From the NCBI RefSeq assembly GCF_026646375.1, contig NZ_JAIPPU010000003.1, positions 186,001 to 250,000 of the forward strand: DNA of 64,000 nucleotides. Direction: 5' to 3'. Made by a program: the position numbers and the translations under genes. Positions within the stretch are counted from its first letter, which is position 1. Each line of letters begins with the position of its first letter. The notes beneath the pieces are model-generated. The model was not told the DNA's origin, made no database searches, and saw only the letters and a list, made by a program, of their open reading frames with translations. Positions 34,433 through 43,216 of this stretch are shown here, one piece after another. Source of the DNA: Acetobacterium wieringae (GTDB lineage: Bacteria; Bacillota; Clostridia; Eubacteriales; Eubacteriaceae).

Positions 34433-35353
34433 ATGGCAGCTAAAATTTTATTGGTCGGTAGCGTAATGATGGATCTAATTCTTCGGTGTGAACGGGCACC
34501 TGAACCCAGTGAAAGTGTTTTAGGACACGATTACCGCAATGCGCCCGGTGGCAAAGGCAGCAATGCCGCAGTGGCAGCCGCCCGTACCGGCGCCCAGGTT
34601 TCTGCTTATGCGACCATCGGCGATGATGCCAATGGTGAATATCTGTTAGATTGCTGGAAAAAAGAAGGGGTTGACACCACCTTTACGATCACCAAGCCTG
34701 GTGCCAACACCGGTTTTGTGGCCATAACCCTGGAAGACAACGGCCAGAATCGGTTGATCATCTTCCCCGGAGCCAACATGCTGACTCCTCCCGATGAACT
34801 GGAAAAAGTATTTGAAAATGATTTTGATGCGGTTCTGCTACAATTTGAAATTCCCCTGGAAACCAATGCCAAAGCCATTGAACTGGCCAATAAAAAGGGT
34901 ATCATCACCGTGCTGGATGCCGGTCCAGCCCAGGATTATCCACTTGAAAAACTACCCCCGGTCACCATCCTATCTCCCAACGAAACCGAAACCAAGGCTC
35001 TGGTCGGTATCTATCCCGCCGATCACGCATCCTGTCGAGACGCTGCCCAGAAACTGATGGAACGTAACGGCTGTAAATTCGTGGTTCTGAAACTGGGCGA
35101 TCGCGGCTCCTATCTCTATGGCGACGGCCTTGATGTGATGATCCCCCCCTACAAAGTTGATGCCATCGATCCCACCGCCGCTGGGGATGCTTTTACGGGT
35201 ACCCTGGCGAAAGCCTATGTGGAAATGGGGGATCTGGTTACCGCGGCCAAATATGCCAGCGCTTCTGGGGCTCTGACCTGTACCCAGTTAGGCGCCCAAC
35301 CATCGCTGCCTACCGCTGCCGAAATTGATGCCTTCCTGGCCACCCAGAAATAA
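34433..35353 (+). CDS. rbsK: Ribokinase (PfkB family)
   Basis: The 306-residue sugar kinase has the PfkB signatures APGGKGSNAAVAAARTGAQV near residue 40 and IDPTAAGDAFTGTLAKA near 250, where the Asp of GD is the catalytic base. ILSPNETE near 180 is also typical of RbsK. It would phosphorylate ribose to ribose 5-phosphate with ATP; a related sugar is possible because no rbs transport genes are adjacent. The ATG follows AAAAAGGAGGCTTTTTTT. It ends at a strong terminator. Confidence 0.9.
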   Translation: MAAKILLVGSVMMDLILRCERAPEPSESVLGHDYRNAPGGKGSNAAVAAARTGAQVSAYATIGDDANGEYLLDCWKKEGVDTTFTITKPGANTGFVAITLEDNGQNRLIIFPGANMLTPPDELEKVFENDFDAVLLQFEIPLETNAKAIELANKKGIITVLDAGPAQDYPLEKLPPVTILSPNETETKALVGIYPADHASCRDAAQKLMERNGCKFVVLKLGDRGSYLYGDGLDVMIPPYKVDAIDPTAAGDAFTGTLAKAYVEMGDLVTAAKYASASGALTCTQLGAQPSLPTAAEIDAFLATQK

Positions 35354-35365
35354 GTCATATAACGC

Positions 35366-35403
35366 AAAAAGCAACAAGCCGATTTAAGGTTTGTTGCTTT
35401 TTT
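35366..35403 (+). terminator. Terminator after rbsK
   Basis: AAAAAGCAACAA pairs with TTGTTGCTTTTT and is followed by T. A near copy of this hairpin occurs at 35551-35587, on the other side of palindromic element H. Confidence 0.85.
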
Positions 35404-35430
35404 AGTATATTGTTTGTTTAGCAGCACGAC

Positions 35431-35533
35431 CCAGTACCGACAATTGTTACATCATGTTGTACGCATCAAGGCGGACACGGCAACGCCTGTCCGAGCTTGT
35501 GGCGAACAACGGATTAACAATTGGTCGGTACGG
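35431..35533 (+). repeat. Palindromic element copy H (complete 104-bp type)
   Basis: The ends CCAGTACCGACAATTGTTA and TAACAATTGGTCGGTACGG are the same as in copy G, as is the whole sequence apart from the tip, GGACACGGC (35473-35481), AAC, GCCTGTCC (35485-35492). It lies between two similar terminators, downstream of rbsK. Confidence 0.88.
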
Positions 35534-35550
35534 AAGTATTCGCTAACCTC

Positions 35551-35587
35551 AGCAACAAACCACCATCGCAATTTGTTGCTTTTTTTG
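35551..35587 (+). terminator. Second GCAACAA-type terminator
   Basis: AGCAACAAA and TTTGTTGCT form a 9-bp stem followed by TTTTTT. Its stem core GCAACAA/TTGTTGC is the same as the rbsK terminator 185 bp upstream. Confidence 0.75.
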
Positions 35588-35596
35588 TACCAGTTT

Positions 35597-36367
35597 TTAT
35601 GCCAGTTCCAGCCCGAAATAGCTTTTCAAGGCCTCTTTGATGGTGGCCTCGCCGGTGATGGTGGTTTCGGTCATGGTTTCACCGTCAATGATCTTTAAGT
35701 GGCCATCGAAATAGGTAATCTTACCGGTTTCGGTGACCAAAGTGCACATCAGTGCCTGCCGGAAAAAGGATTCCTGATAGGTGGAGGTATAATGATTGGC
35801 AATCAGATAATCGGCCGGACTGCAGTTTTCCCGGGTAAAGGCGTAGATTGGTTCAAACCCGCCTGGGGTCTTAAATTCCACCCGGTAACCGTAATCCGGA
35901 TCGGCCATCACCCGATGGCAGCGGCCCAACTGCTCCTGCTCCAAACCTTCTTCAAACAACAGTGGCGCCACCAGACCATTGCCGCCAAAGCCCACGTCAC
36001 AGAGCCATGCTTGGCCATCGGCTTTTACCAGCAGCACCCGATGGGTTTTTCCCGAATGCTCAAAACCACCCTGATAGACCCGAGCCAGATGGCTGCTGAC
36101 CAAAAAGCCCATTTCGGTCAACACCGCTGCAAACAATCCGTTCATCTCAAAACAATAGCCCCCACGACGATTGATGACAATTTTTCTAAAGAGCGCATCA
36201 AGCTCCAGAGAAATGGGTTTTTGGGCATAAACATCCAGGTTTTCAAAGGGAATCGCCATCACATGGCCAAGATGCAACTGTGTAAGGGTTGCCGCCGACA
36301 CCTCGGTGCCACCGCTGTAATGAATCCGTCTAAAATAGTCCTCAAGGTTAAATAATTTATCTGGCAT
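35597..36367 (-). CDS. nat: Arylamine N-acetyltransferase
   Basis: The 256-residue protein has the full NAT triad: Cys in RRGGYCFEMNGLF near residue 70, His in KTHRVLLVKA near 110 and Asp in WLCDVGFGGNG near 125. It moves an acetyl group from acetyl-CoA to arylamines or hydrazines. The length is slightly short of the usual 270-280 but complete. The ATG follows GAGGAGAAGCG. It appears to be a single gene. Confidence 0.95.
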   Translation of the reverse strand: MPDKLFNLEDYFRRIHYSGGTEVSAATLTQLHLGHVMAIPFENLDVYAQKPISLELDALFRKIVINRRGGYCFEMNGLFAAVLTEMGFLVSSHLARVYQGGFEHSGKTHRVLLVKADGQAWLCDVGFGGNGLVAPLLFEEGLEQEQLGRCHRVMADPDYGYRVEFKTPGGFEPIYAFTRENCSPADYLIANHYTSTYQESFFRQALMCTLVTETGKITYFDGHLKIIDGETMTETTITGEATIKEALKSYFGLELA

Positions 36368-36469
36368 CGCTTCTCCTCTTTATACATTTCAAAGATATGG
36401 CTAGTATACCAGAATTACCGGAAAAACAATAGCTAATTGAGCTCACCGCCGAACAGCATCACCGCCTGG

Positions 36470-37243
36470 CTAATAATAAAGATTGCCAATAAAAAACAGC
36501 ACCACGATATGCAACGGATAAAAAACATAGAACAGGTATTTCAGTCCCCGCCCCTTTTCACCATTATAGGACAGCATCAGCGGCAGGGATGCGATCATCA
36601 TCCACTGATAATTATTGTAAAGCAGTGCCGTCGGCCGGGGATCAAGGGACCACTCCAGCCCCAGGAAAGCCAGACAGAAAAGCCCATAGGACAGGATCAG
36701 CCGCTTCTTGTCGGTGCGGTTAAAATAGATCAGCACTCCCAGAAAGACAAAAATGAAACTGCCTTCATTAAAAATCAGATTGCCGGTGATGGCGCCGACA
36801 AAACTCATCATCCCCATCAGCGGCACGACCTGCGCAATCACGATACAAAGAATCGTTGTCAATACCTGATAGCCGGCGAACAAAGCCAGATAGCGGTTGC
36901 CTTTGGACTTTTCGGTTTTTCGCAGCTCAATGAGCCAGACAATCACCGCCACCAGCAGCAGGGTCACAAAAATATTGTTGGTCATCATGGCGTAAGGATC
37001 AGCCACAATATTATTACAAATAAGGGCGATCATTGCCATTCCCACACCAAAAAAATACATCCGCAGTAGGTATTTCCTGCGGTCATGGGTGTAATAAAAG
37101 CCCCAGGCCATACAAAACATAAAGACGGGTGCTGAAATCCGCCCCACCCAGTGGAGCCACAGCGGCGTGCCCGGAATAAACTGTCCGATGTGGTCCAGCA
37201 GCATCAAAATCAGGGCAATCAGTTTTAAACATGTCGAGTTCAT
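36470..37243 (-). CDS. TraX-family membrane protein
   Basis: The 257-residue protein has about eight hydrophobic segments. The start MNSTCLKLIALILMLLDHIG and GRISAPVFMFCMAWGFYYTHDRRKY match the TraX family, named after the F-pilin acetyltransferase but widespread in Firmicutes with no conjugation link. It ends FYPLHIVVLFFIGNLYY, a typical TraX ending. The likely role is acyl transfer at the membrane; the target is unknown. It begins 12 bases after the recQ stop codon with a GAGGGGAGAAGCA site, so it is expected to be co-transcribed with recQ. Confidence 0.88.
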   Translation of the reverse strand: MNSTCLKLIALILMLLDHIGQFIPGTPLWLHWVGRISAPVFMFCMAWGFYYTHDRRKYLLRMYFFGVGMAMIALICNNIVADPYAMMTNNIFVTLLLVAVIVWLIELRKTEKSKGNRYLALFAGYQVLTTILCIVIAQVVPLMGMMSFVGAITGNLIFNEGSFIFVFLGVLIYFNRTDKKRLILSYGLFCLAFLGLEWSLDPRPTALLYNNYQWMMIASLPLMLSYNGEKGRGLKYLFYVFYPLHIVVLFFIGNLYY

Positions 37244-37255
37244 TGCTTCTCCCCT

Positions 37256-39442
37256 CTACTGCAAACCATTTTTTTGGATCACAATTTTAATTTCCGCGTA
37301 GGAATAGTGCTCCGGCAGCGCTTCCTTGATCGGCCGCAGAGCCTCCAAGCCGACGGTGCCGATGGCGTTGATAATTGCCACTTCTTTTTCGGGATCAACC
37401 AAATCCGTCCAATCAATCGTCTGACCTTCCTGATCACAGCGGATCAGGTGACCCAGGACGGTGTTTTCGGTCAGCTCCCGCTGTCTGGCGATCTCGGCAA
37501 TCGACAGTCCCCCGGCGAATAAATCGTAGCTGATTTCCCAGGAAGGGATCTTTAGCTCTTCTTCGCCCGCTTGTGGCCGGGCCACTCGGGGTTCCGACTC
37601 AGCTGGTTCCGGCCGGGACCGGAGGGTAATCGGATTGTTATCGGCAAAACGGCTAATCGCTTCGATAAAGACCGAACCATAATGATCATAGCGGGCCTGG
37701 CCGACGCCGGTGATGTTTAGAAAATCGGCTTCGGTTCGGGGAAAATAGGCGGCCATTTCCTTTAAAGCCGCATCGGGAAAGATCACATAGGGCGGCAGTC
37801 CTTTATCCGTTGCGATCTCCCGTCGCAAGGCCCGCAGTTCGGAAAACAGGGCATCATTGTAATCCACCGGGACAGTGCTTTTACCGACGCTGCGGGTTTT
37901 GGTGGTCGTAAGATTAAGCAGGCGTTTTTTATGATAGACGGTTTTTTCGCCTTTTAAAACCCGGCCCGCCGTTTTAGTCAATTTCAGTACCGGGTACTCG
38001 TCGGCGGTAACAACGATGTATCCTTTGGACACCAGGGTCATAATCAGTTCCCGGAGGCTTTCGGCGCTGTGTTCGGCCATCAGGCCATAGGTGGACAGCC
38101 GATCAAAGCCCAGCTCCAACACTTTTTTGTTTTTCGATCCCCGCAGCACCGCAATCACCATATTCAGGCCAAAGCGATTTTTCATCCGGTAAATACAGGA
38201 CAAAATCTTCTGGGCGTCCCGGGTGATGTCCACCATTTCGGACTGATCCAGACAATTCCCGCAATTGCCGCAGCGCTCATAATCGGCCTCTTCGCCAAAA
38301 TACAAAAGGATGCTTTTTCTGAGGCAGTCATTGGTATGGCAATAATCAACCAGATACTGGAGGTTTTCAAATAGCAGCGTCTGCCGTTCCGGTGAGGTCT
38401 GATTAAGCCCAATCAACTGCTTCTGCTTAACAATATCCGCCGGCGAATAAAGGATCGTGCAGTGACTGGGCTCACCATCCCGGCCGCCACGTCCGGCCTC
38501 CTGATAATAGGCCTCCATATTCTGGGGCATGTTATAGTGGATGATAAAGCGCACATCCGGCTTGTTGATCCCCATCCCAAAGGCATTGGTGGCCACCATG
38601 ATCGGCAGCTGGTCATTGATAAAATCCTGCTGATTACGCTCCCGTTCCTCGGGACTCATGCCGCCGTGATAAGCGCCGACTAAAAACCCCAAACCAGTCA
38701 ACCTGGCCGTGAGGCTTTCGACGGTTTTGCGGGTGGCACAATAGATAATCCCCGACTGGCCGGGAAAGGTTTGCGTGATGGTGTCTGTGACATAGCCAAA
38801 CTTATCGCCGGTCTTAACCACCTGATAAAGCAGGTTGGGCCGGTCAAAGCCGATAATTGATTCCACCGGATCACGCAGACCAAGCAGCGTTTTGATTTCC
38901 TTTATAACCGGGATCGTGGCGGTGGCCGTATAGGCGGCTACCACCGGTCGGGGCGTAAGACTCCCGATAAAACCGGGAATCTCCCGATAATGGGGCCTAA
39001 AATCATGACCCCACTGACTGATACAATGCGCTTCATCCACTGCCACCAACGACACGATAAGCGCTCCCATCAGCTCAACAAAGCCCGGCGCACAGAGCCG
39101 TTCCGGAGCAATATAGAGGAGCTTGTAGCGATTGGCCCGAAGCTCAGCCAGCCGTTTTTGATAGCTTTGCTCATCAAGGCTGCTGTTTAAAAAGGTGGCC
39201 GGGATACCCATTTCCCCCAGCGCATCGACCTGATCCTTCATTAGTGAAATCAGCGGCGAGATCACCAGTGTGATACCGGGCAACTCGATGGCCGGGAGCT
39301 GATAACACAGCGATTTTCCCCCACCAGTAGGCATAATTCCCAGTACATCCTGGCCATTGAGGACGGCGGTGATGATTTTTTCCTGGCCCTCTTTAAAGGT
39401 ATCGTAGCCAAAATACTGGCTCAAAGTTTTTTTTAGCGTCAC
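37256..39442 (-). CDS. recQ: ATP-dependent DNA helicase RecQ
   Basis: The 728-residue protein has the full RecQ layout: helicase motifs MPTGGGKSLCYQLPA, VDEAHCISQWGHDFRPHY, YTATAT and QEAGRGGRDGEPS; an RQC zinc site (FGEEADYERCGNCGNCLD, with an earlier Cys in CHTNDC); an HRDC domain (about 520-590, LRALRREIATDKGLPPYVIF) and a C-terminal helix-turn-helix region (GGLSIAEIARQRELTENTVLGHL). The start is set at GTG (39442) because GAGGAGG lies 6 bases upstream; the ATG at 39457 overlaps that site. RecQ unwinds DNA in recombinational repair. It is followed by the TraX-like gene. Confidence 0.96.
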   Translation of the reverse strand: MTLKKTLSQYFGYDTFKEGQEKIITAVLNGQDVLGIMPTGGGKSLCYQLPAIELPGITLVISPLISLMKDQVDALGEMGIPATFLNSSLDEQSYQKRLAELRANRYKLLYIAPERLCAPGFVELMGALIVSLVAVDEAHCISQWGHDFRPHYREIPGFIGSLTPRPVVAAYTATATIPVIKEIKTLLGLRDPVESIIGFDRPNLLYQVVKTGDKFGYVTDTITQTFPGQSGIIYCATRKTVESLTARLTGLGFLVGAYHGGMSPEERERNQQDFINDQLPIMVATNAFGMGINKPDVRFIIHYNMPQNMEAYYQEAGRGGRDGEPSHCTILYSPADIVKQKQLIGLNQTSPERQTLLFENLQYLVDYCHTNDCLRKSILLYFGEEADYERCGNCGNCLDQSEMVDITRDAQKILSCIYRMKNRFGLNMVIAVLRGSKNKKVLELGFDRLSTYGLMAEHSAESLRELIMTLVSKGYIVVTADEYPVLKLTKTAGRVLKGEKTVYHKKRLLNLTTTKTRSVGKSTVPVDYNDALFSELRALRREIATDKGLPPYVIFPDAALKEMAAYFPRTEADFLNITGVGQARYDHYGSVFIEAISRFADNNPITLRSRPEPAESEPRVARPQAGEEELKIPSWEISYDLFAGGLSIAEIARQRELTENTVLGHLIRCDQEGQTIDWTDLVDPEKEVAIINAIGTVGLEALRPIKEALPEHYSYAEIKIVIQKNGLQ

Positions 39443-39769
39443 TAGTAACCTCCTCATACATCCCGATCACTGTCTTGATCATTTCACCGGCTTATCTAAG
39501 TATTTATTATAAGATAAAAAAGCACCCCTGACAAGGAATGCAGTGTCTTCATAAACTCCTGCAACGGCTCAATCGAATTAATCTCCATCGGCACTTCGAA
39601 ATAACGTTTTGGCAATCTTCACAAAAGCTTAACATTTTGTTCAAAAGTCCTTAACAAATTTAGTCTATACTTAAAAACAGATCAGCAGTCGATCTGTTAC
39701 ACACCAAATAAGCAGCGAAATTTTTCGCTACTTTTACAATTGAATCTTGTTTAACGAAAGGAAATAACA
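39443..39769. other. Intergenic region upstream of recQ
   Basis: These 327 bp between divergent genes show no conserved element. A weak TATACT at 39665-39670 could be part of the rightward promoter. Nothing else was recognised. Confidence 0.3.
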
Positions 39770-40021
39770 ATGGTACAGTCACGATTTGCAACTTATTATG
39801 AAAACCATCCAGAGACTAGCGATATTTCACTGATTCTAAAAACATGCAAAAATCAAACGATCACCCCCTGTCACACCAGCACGCCTTCAAAAAATGAAAT
39901 TGCTTTAGCTAAAAAGCAACGATCTGATGAATGGGATTATCTTAAAAATAGCATCGAAATGAAACTGGAGTTGGCTTTTCTCTATCTCAATCGTTCCAAT
40001 GCTCATCTCCAAACCTTATAA
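39770..40021 (+). CDS. Hypothetical small protein, 83 residues
   Basis: The ATG at 39770 follows AACGAAAGGAAATAACA. The product is hydrophilic, without a signal or membrane segment; it has two Cys (ILKTCKN, TPCHTS) near residues 26-35 and a helical, Leu-rich end (WDYLKNSIEMKLELAFLYL). No family is recognised. A clear site, a separate transcript with a strong terminator at 40092, and no competing frame support it as a gene. A strong small hairpin lies just after the stop codon. Confidence 0.6.
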   Translation: MVQSRFATYYENHPETSDISLILKTCKNQTITPCHTSTPSKNEIALAKKQRSDEWDYLKNSIEMKLELAFLYLNRSNAHLQTL

Positions 40022-40028
40022 CAACATA

Positions 40029-40076
40029 GGTAACTGCGAAACTACCATGAGCTTTGCCCCCAGTTTCGCATTTACC
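40029..40076 (+). repeat. AGCTTTG-type small hairpin, best copy
   Basis: GGTAACTGCGAAACT and AGTTTCGCATTTACC pair at 14 of 15 positions around a loop containing ATGAGCTTTGCCCCC. The core GAGCTTTGNNCCCAGTTTCGC is shared, in reverse, with 8105-8138. Confidence 0.65.
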
Positions 40077-40091
40077 TACTATAAAAATACT

Positions 40092-40136
40092 AAAGGAGCT
40101 GTTGCCCATCGTGACCGGCGGCAACAGCTCCTTTTT
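40092..40136. terminator. Strong intrinsic terminator
   Basis: AAAGGAGCTGTTGCC and GGCAACAGCTCCTTT form a 15-bp stem followed by TTATTTT, between the convergent genes ending at 40021 and 40165. Confidence 0.9.
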
Positions 40137-40164
40137 ATTTTAACAATCGTTCTTAATTACACCC

Positions 40165-41040
40165 TTACAGATCAAAATGGGCAACCCGACGATAGTCTTT
40201 ATTATCTGAATCATCCTGAATAAAATGCCAGTTGGAAGGGAAACTCATTTCTTTAGCCAGACCCTCCAGGATAAACAGCATGATCCCGGCATCAGTATAG
40301 TTTTCTTCCTGCTCCGGATTGACCACACACAGTTCTCCATAACCATCTTTAAGAATCAACCGGCACGGTTGAGCATTTTGATAGGAGGGTGAGTTTCTGA
40401 CATAATAGAGTAAATCCAACACTCCCCGCTTTTCCATTTCTTCGTAGGGAGCCACATTTCCCCAGGTCTTAAGAAAAATGGTCTCAACCACTGACAACCG
40501 ACTTTCATCAGGTGTGGAAATAATTGCCAACCCATACGGATCCTGTTCATACTTGGCATCACAATTAACAATCGTTTTATGTTTATCGCCTTTGTTCTCT
40601 TTTTTTTCGGGTTTACCAAACACCAGTAAATGCTGGATGATCCCCGGTTGACCAGCCAGTAATCGTTCTACTTGAGACGGTATGATTCCATCAACAGAGA
40701 TCCAACAACTGCCCAGATCCAGGTCATAGAGCTTTTTAACCACGGATTGCAGGTAAAACGCTCCATAAACTTCAATTTCATGATCAAGCCGATCCAGCCG
40801 CAGAGCAATATAATGAGGGCCCTTGATCATTACCCCACCATAACCACCAAAACCTTCCAGATCCTCAAAAACATCAGCGCCGTTTTCCAGTAGGATCAGA
40901 GAAAAGCCCTTTTCTTTTCCGATCGTGCTGTTAAGCTCATCTAAATAGGCTTTAATTACCCCGATATCCCCTTCGTTCACACGTTCATCCATAAATTCTC
41001 TCGTTGAGTGATTATTTACCGTAAATTCTCTGAATTTCAT
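40165..41040 (-). CDS. Nitroreductase-family protein
   Basis: The 291-residue protein belongs to the FMN nitroreductase superfamily, in its two-domain 'putative TM nitroreductase' form. The first half has MIKGPHYIALRLDR and LGSCWISVDG; the second half has YYVRNSPSYQNAQPCRLIL, where the SPSxxNxQPxR element binds FMN, and a closing YTDAGIMLFILEGLA. The enzyme probably uses FMN and NAD(P)H; the substrate is unknown. It starts at the ATG at 41040 after AAGGAGGTCTAACTT. Confidence 0.88.
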   Translation of the reverse strand: MKFREFTVNNHSTREFMDERVNEGDIGVIKAYLDELNSTIGKEKGFSLILLENGADVFEDLEGFGGYGGVMIKGPHYIALRLDRLDHEIEVYGAFYLQSVVKKLYDLDLGSCWISVDGIIPSQVERLLAGQPGIIQHLLVFGKPEKKENKGDKHKTIVNCDAKYEQDPYGLAIISTPDESRLSVVETIFLKTWGNVAPYEEMEKRGVLDLLYYVRNSPSYQNAQPCRLILKDGYGELCVVNPEQEENYTDAGIMLFILEGLAKEMSFPSNWHFIQDDSDNKDYRRVAHFDL

Positions 41041-41107
41041 AAGTTAGACCTCCTTGTATTGGCTGCTTATTATATACCCCCTTTGACAGGAATTAATCGG
41101 AGGAATC

Positions 41108-41566
41108 CTAAAAGCGCCGTGAAATCCGATTAATTACTAAGGCGGTAACTAAAACGCCAAGCAACGACCCGGCCCCATCAATGAGCACGTCCCGGAACTG
41201 ACCGGAGCGACCGGGCACAAACAATTGATGGAACTCGTCGGAGATGGCGTAAAGCAGGCAGATCACCAGAGCCAGATAGACCGGTTTGGGAGCAGCGCTT
41301 TGAAGCAGCGCCAACAGCATCAGAACGGCAAGTATGAAATATGCGATAAAATGCGCATTTTTGCGGATATAAAAATCGAGACTGGTAATTTCCAGGGTTT
41401 CAATGCCTGGGATAAAATGTCCCAATACCCCCAGTAATTCGTTTTTAACGCCGGTGCTGAGATGCGCCGACTGGGTAGCTGGCTGACTCGAAAGATAAAA
41501 GATGACACCCATCCAGATCAGGGTAGCCGACCAGGTCAAAACTAACATTAATCGCTTTTTATTCAT
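41108..41566 (-). CDS. VanZ-like family membrane protein
   Basis: The 152-residue protein (start MNKKRLMLV at 41566, site GAAAGGGTCACGAA; an upstream extension to 41593 adds nine residues without a site) has four membrane helices. VIFYLSSQP near the start, NAHFIAYFILAVLML and SDEFHQLFVPGRSGQFRDVL near residue 115 are VanZ-family marks. VanZ confers teicoplanin resistance in some enterococci; most homologues, including this lone one, have no known resistance role. Confidence 0.9.
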   Translation of the reverse strand: MNKKRLMLVLTWSATLIWMGVIFYLSSQPATQSAHLSTGVKNELLGVLGHFIPGIETLEITSLDFYIRKNAHFIAYFILAVLMLLALLQSAAPKPVYLALVICLLYAISDEFHQLFVPGRSGQFRDVLIDGAGSLLGVLVTALVINRISRRF

Positions 41567-41717
41567 TTCGTGACCCTTTCCTGACCGTATCATCAGATAT
41601 CATTTTTTTATCCGATTCTTTAATTTATTTAATCACTGGCAATCCATTATTTTTTTCATCACCGTCCCCCTTTTAGCTGAAATTATGGTAAACTAAAGAA
41701 AAAAACTGGAGAATGCC

Positions 41718-42200
41718 ATGAAACGACATGATTATATTACCTGGGAAGAATATTTTATGGGGATTGCTCTGTTGTCGGCCCGCCGCAGCAAAGATCCCAA
41801 CACTCAGGTAGGAGCCTGCATTGTCAATAAGGACAATATTATTCTATCCACCGGTTACAACGGCATGCCCAAAGGCTGCAGCGATGATGTCCTGCCCTGG
41901 GAGCGGGACGGTTCATTTCAGGAGACTAAATACGCCTATGTCTGCCACGCTGAATTAAATGCCATCTTAAATTCTGATGGCCGCTCGCTGGTTGATTCGA
42001 TTTTGTATGTTACCTGTTTTCCCTGTAATGAATGTGCCAAAGCAATTATTCAGGCCGGAATAAAAAAGGTGGTCTATCTGGAAGACAAATACCCGGATGC
42101 TGATGCTACCCAGGTTTCCAGGAGGCTCTTTAAAATGGCTGGCATTACCCTGAAAGAATTTTTAAACCCCACCTTCTACAGTGACTTGTCGCTGTATTAA
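41718..42200 (+). CDS. dCMP deaminase family protein
   Basis: The 160-residue zinc enzyme has VCHAELNAILN (catalytic His and Glu, about residues 75-80) and VTCFPCNECAKAIIQAG (two zinc cysteines). TQVGACIVNKDN and STGYNGMPKGCSDDVLPW are typical of dCMP deaminases. It would convert dCMP to dUMP for thymidylate synthesis; ComEB-like variants are in the same family. The ATG follows AAAAACTGGAGAATGCC. It is monocistronic. Confidence 0.93.
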   Translation: MKRHDYITWEEYFMGIALLSARRSKDPNTQVGACIVNKDNIILSTGYNGMPKGCSDDVLPWERDGSFQETKYAYVCHAELNAILNSDGRSLVDSILYVTCFPCNECAKAIIQAGIKKVVYLEDKYPDADATQVSRRLFKMAGITLKEFLNPTFYSDLSLY

Positions 42201-42323
42201 CAATCCGTAAAATGATTCAGCAGCGAATGGCCCCGGTCAGTGCCGCTACTGTGCTATCTTTGTAAAATCCACAGTATTTTTACCTGATGACGGGGGTATT
42301 GCTAAACTGCGGGTGCCAAAAAA

Positions 42324-42959
42324 TTACTGGCTGGCGATCTGCGTGAGCAGTTCGCCAAGCCGGCGGTTGAGTTTGGCAATCGGCAAGCCAACGATAGTGT
42401 TGTAGTCGCCTTTTATCCATTTAACCCAGAGACCGGCTTCTTCCTGAATACCATAGGCACCAGCCTTATCCATTGCTTTGCCGGAGGCCACGTAGTCCGC
42501 CACCTGCCGCTTCATCTGGTGATCCCAGGGATAAAAGCGGATCGTCGAGGTGGCAACAAAACGCTCTTCATGATTCCGGTAGCAGATGCTGACCCCGGTT
42601 AAAACCTGATGTGTATTTCCAGCAAGCGCTTTAATCATCTGGTAGGCGGCTATTTCGTCAGCTGGTTTTCCGAGGATCTGATCACCCAACACCGCCATCG
42701 TATCGGCACCAACCACCAACGCCCGGGGATTAATTTTCTGGATTACCCGGGCTTTTCGAGCGGCCAGCTCACCAACCAGTTTTTTGACTATGTCCGGAAA
42801 ATCTTCATCACACTTTTTTAAAATTTCTGCTTCAATCCGTTTTTCATCAATTTCGGCCGCCTGAACAGCGAATTCTTTTATGCCATGACTGCTGAGCACC
42901 AGCTTAAACAGCTCCTGGCGACGGGGAGACTGGCTGGCCAGAATGATTTGGGGTTGCAA
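42324..42959 (-). CDS. maf: Maf-family nucleoside triphosphate pyrophosphatase
   Basis: The 211-residue enzyme has ILASQSPRRQELF near the start and VVGADTMAVLGDQILGKPAD near residue 90 (catalytic Asp), with GISICYR-like and GAYGIQEEAGLWVKWIKGDYNTIVGLP at the end. Maf enzymes remove dTTP/UTP or modified nucleotides and affect septation. The start is TTG at 42959 after GGAGGTAACCC. It is a little longer than the usual 190-200. Confidence 0.95.
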   Translation of the reverse strand: MQPQIILASQSPRRQELFKLVLSSHGIKEFAVQAAEIDEKRIEAEILKKCDEDFPDIVKKLVGELAARKARVIQKINPRALVVGADTMAVLGDQILGKPADEIAAYQMIKALAGNTHQVLTGVSICYRNHEERFVATSTIRFYPWDHQMKRQVADYVASGKAMDKAGAYGIQEEAGLWVKWIKGDYNTIVGLPIAKLNRRLGELLTQIASQ

Positions 42960-43216
42960 GGGTTACCTCCGATTTTTTAAAAGATAACGCTATTGTATCA
43001 TTTTTTCATAAACAAAACCACCCATCGATGTTCTTGTCTTCATCGACGAAAAATCATAAGCAATCCCCTGAAAAAAAACAATCAATTACGTTTATTTCGG
43101 TTAAAATAGTCTATAAACACAATAGTTTTGGATTTTTCACACGGGACGACTAAACAACGGACCACAATGTTGCCAAATCCCGTATGTTCAAGTGTAAATA
43201 ATGAAAGGATCAGGAT
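42960..43216. other. Intergenic region before the beta-lactamase-like gene
   Basis: An inverted repeat, ACGGGA (43141-43146) and TCCCGT (43177-43182), lies 35 bp before the ribosome binding site of the next gene. It could fold in the leader. No other feature was found. Confidence 0.35.

Noticed and set aside
35431-35533. Classical MITE with target-site duplication
   Set aside because: I looked for direct repeats flanking copies F, G and H and found none; a MITE origin stays possible but is not shown.
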